NCBI GenBank assembly: GCA_964345765.1
Contig: CAYFSJ010000021.1
Coordinates: forward strand, 1 to 25,471
Length of the DNA: 25,471 nt
Direction: 5' to 3'
DNA from: DUUI01 sp964345765
Lineage (GTDB): Bacteria; Bacillota_I; Bacilli_A; Erysipelotrichales; Erysipelotrichaceae
The notes beneath the pieces were generated by a model. That model had not been told where the DNA came from, made no database searches, and saw only the letters and a program-made list of their open reading frames with translations. The position numbers and the translations under genes are program-made. Positions 23,933-25,471 of this stretch are shown piece after piece; the stretch's first letter is position 1, and the number at the start of each line of letters is the position of its first letter.

Positions 23933-25183
23933 TTAATTATCCTCCATTTGAGATTGATTTAATATTTTCTTTAATCGATTGGTCATTTTGACTTCATTTT
24001 TAACTTTAGGCGCAACTTTAGGTTCATTTTGTACTTGAGGTTGAGCACTTGGCGCTTTTTGCCACTGCCTCATATCAATGTGATTATAGAATGTGCCCAA
24101 TAAAGCAACTAGAGCCCCATCTCTTGCACCTAAGGTCGATGGTAAATAAGTTCTTACATCTTGTTTGGTTTCTTTATGTAATCGAGCTTGTAATCCTTTA
24201 ATCATGGATCCCTCACCAACCACCACAAACTCGGTTGGTCCAGCTTCTATGATTTCTTGACAAGCTTCTTTAATGTTTGTGATTGCTTGATTGATATCTT
24301 CTTCAAGTAATTCCATTAAATCATTTTGAGAGCAAGTATATGATTTCTTCTCTCTAGACCATAAACAAATTGGTTCTTTACCAGGGTTTTGATTATCCAA
24401 ATCGACATTGTTTAACATAAGCTTAGCCGAGATATCGTATGGGATTTTGAAACTTTCAGAAATATGATCAATCCACTCTCCCACTTGAATATCTAATATA
24501 TCACTATGTAAGAGTCGACCTTTATAGATTAAGCCAAGTGTGGTTGATTGTCTTTCAATATCAATAACAACAATATAGTTTTCATTGTTATAATCTAACA
24601 AGGATGCTTCTTTAGCAATTCCAATCTGATCGACACATACATCTAAAATTTGAAGATTGGCTTGTTCAACGATTGAAGCTAATTGGTAAACAATTTTACG
24701 ATTAACATAATACAAATCAACTTCAGCTAAAACACGACTTGATTTCTCATTAATTGGAGGTTTCTTAAGGTAGACTCCATTGACTTTATATTGATAGATC
24801 AATGCATTAATAAGTTCTCTATTCTCAATTGGTTTTTGGTTATAGGCTGATTGATAAATCTGAACTATATTTTCTCTAAGAATTCGATTCAATGGATCTT
24901 TAACATCCGAGTGAACAGATCGTTTAACACGATCTAGATTAATACTAGGGATAACTAATAATACACGCGAAACTTTTATTTTGACATTCTTTTCGATATT
25001 AATAATCGCTTTCTGAATGGCATCTATAATAGATTCAGGTGCAACAATTTCATTGTTTTGAATTCCAGTATGAGCTACTCGTTCAACTTTTAAGATATGC
25101 AATCGATTGTTGTGGTGTTCACCGACTAAGATTCTTATTTCATGACTAGCGATTTGCAAGGCAGCATAAATTTCTTTTCGCAT
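23933..25183 (-). CDS. ftsA: FtsA-like cell division protein, divergent
   Basis: 416 residues, upstream of ftsZ as usual. The N-terminal strand pair AALQIASHEIRILVGE lines up with the LDIGTSKV..VGE of FtsA; a 1C-like insertion follows with RVLLVIPSINLDRVKRSV. The second phosphate region reads VVIDIERQSTTLGLI and the late loop VVVGEGSMIKG, so several glycines normally touching ATP are missing. The C-terminus ends in a basic amphipathic stretch (NRLKKILNQ) that should bind the membrane. It probably tethers FtsZ to the membrane; nucleotide binding may be weak or lost. AGGAGGT precedes the ATG. Confidence 0.85.
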   Translation of the reverse strand: MRKEIYAALQIASHEIRILVGEHHNNRLHILKVERVAHTGIQNNEIVAPESIIDAIQKAIINIEKNVKIKVSRVLLVIPSINLDRVKRSVHSDVKDPLNRILRENIVQIYQSAYNQKPIENRELINALIYQYKVNGVYLKKPPINEKSSRVLAEVDLYYVNRKIVYQLASIVEQANLQILDVCVDQIGIAKEASLLDYNNENYIVVIDIERQSTTLGLIYKGRLLHSDILDIQVGEWIDHISESFKIPYDISAKLMLNNVDLDNQNPGKEPICLWSREKKSYTCSQNDLMELLEEDINQAITNIKEACQEIIEAGPTEFVVVGEGSMIKGLQARLHKETKQDVRTYLPSTLGARDGALVALLGTFYNHIDMRQWQKAPSAQPQVQNEPKVAPKVKNEVKMTNRLKKILNQSQMEDN

Positions 25184-25207
25184 TGAATACCTCCTACTTT
25201 CTTACTA

Positions 25208-25236
25208 ATAATATCATAAAGAATACATAGTTAAAA
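25208..25236 (-). promoter_or_regulatory. Extended -10 promoter of ftsA-ftsZ
   Basis: On the minus strand TGATATTAT gives a TGn extension before TATTAT (25213-25208), with a weak -35 (TTTTAA) 17 bases upstream. It lies 25 bases before the ftsA start. Confidence 0.45.
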
Positions 25237-25355
25237 GAAATAAAATTGTCTTTTATTATCAAAAATATAAACATGATATTGACTTAAAAATATATCAATA
25301 CTCTAATAACGATTTATAGATTCCTTAACAAAATTTCACATTTTTAAAATAACGC
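25237..25355. other. AT-rich divergent intergenic region between ftsA and tRNA-His
   Basis: About 120 bases between the two promoters. There is no ORF with a ribosome-binding site and no strong hairpin, only a loose inverted repeat (TATTGA...TCAATA) near 25277-25300. Confidence 0.4.
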
Positions 25356-25384
25356 TTTACATAATAATTGAAATGATGTATTAT
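25356..25384 (+). promoter_or_regulatory. Promoter of tRNA-His
   Basis: TTTACA (25356-25361), a 17-base spacer and TATTAT (25379-25384), each one base from consensus. The tRNA starts 19 bases after the -10. Confidence 0.72.
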
Positions 25385-25402
25385 AGATAAGCACTAATAA
25401 AT

Positions 25403-25471
25403 GGTGATCGTGGCGAAGTTGGTTAACGCACCGGGTTGTGGCTCCGGCATTCGCGGGTTCAAGTCCCGTCG
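25403..25471 (+). tRNA. tRNA-His (GTG anticodon), 3' end cut
   Basis: The acceptor GGTGATCG starts the gene and includes the extra G at -1 typical of tRNA-His. The D arm GCGAAGTTGGTTAACGC follows. The anticodon arm is CCGGG, TT-GTG-GC, TCCGG, giving anticodon GTG. The T arm is GCGGG-TTCAAGT-CCCGT, where the first pair is G-U. The window ends two bases after the T stem with CG, the start of the 3' acceptor strand. The expected continuation is ATCACC. Confidence 0.92.

Noticed and set aside
25261..25320. Loose inverted repeat TATTGA/TCAATA as an operator
   Set aside because: Six-base arms in very AT-rich DNA are expected by chance.
1..25471. CRISPR array, insertion sequence, prophage or attachment site
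   Set aside because: No spaced direct repeats, transposase, integrase or terminal repeats were seen; the gene content is uniformly core.

Overview
The window is a dense, AT-rich stretch of core chromosome from a low-GC Gram-positive bacterium (Bacillota). It holds translation, glycolysis, replication and cell-division genes, with no sign of phage, transposon or CRISPR. UGG encodes Trp and TGA is used as a stop (the 39-residue ORF and mreC), so the standard bacterial code applies. A T-box leader, an L20-type leader, strong Shine-Dalgarno sites, DnaB/DnaI-type helicase loading and MreC/MreD all point to Bacillota. A threonyl-tRNA synthetase without its N-terminal TGS domain and a degenerate FtsA hint at the Erysipelotrichia/Mollicutes side, but that placement is an inference.

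Layout. Bases 1-1520 hold an infC-rpmI-rplT operon on the minus strand, running on into a cut-off MarR-family gene. It has a consensus promoter and an attenuator leader, and infC appears to start at an AUA codon. Bases 1521-5268 hold an alpha/beta hydrolase (minus), proS (plus), a small basic unknown protein (minus) and a YfiH/PgeF laccase-domain protein (plus). The genes are packed so tightly that a 34-bp perfect palindrome covers both proS and its convergent neighbour's ends. Bases 5245-8903 hold thrS under a T-box riboswitch, followed without a gap by an ABC substrate-binding lipoprotein and permease but no ATPase gene.

Bases 8893-14383 form a five-gene glycolytic unit on the minus strand: pfkA, pyk, a ROK sugar kinase, an M29 aminopeptidase and a lactonase. 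Bases 14441-21822 carry mreC-mreD-polA-mutM-coaE-dnaB-dnaI, most of them overlapping or a few bases apart. The mutM/coaE overlap is 64-73 nt and covers the CoaE P-loop codons. Bases 21838-25236 carry ftsA-ftsZ, a terminator, an unlisted 39-codon ORF translationally coupled to radC, and radC with its terminator. The window closes with the promoter and most of a tRNA-His gene on the plus strand.

Taken together, the transcription units couple envelope shape (MreCD) with replication and repair (PolA, MutM, DnaB, DnaI) and CoA synthesis, and division (FtsA/FtsZ) sits next door. I found no clearly new multi-gene system. The points most worth following are the Thr T-box unit with its orphan ABC components, the 39-residue protein before radC, the AUA start of infC, and the mutM/coaE dual-coding overlap.
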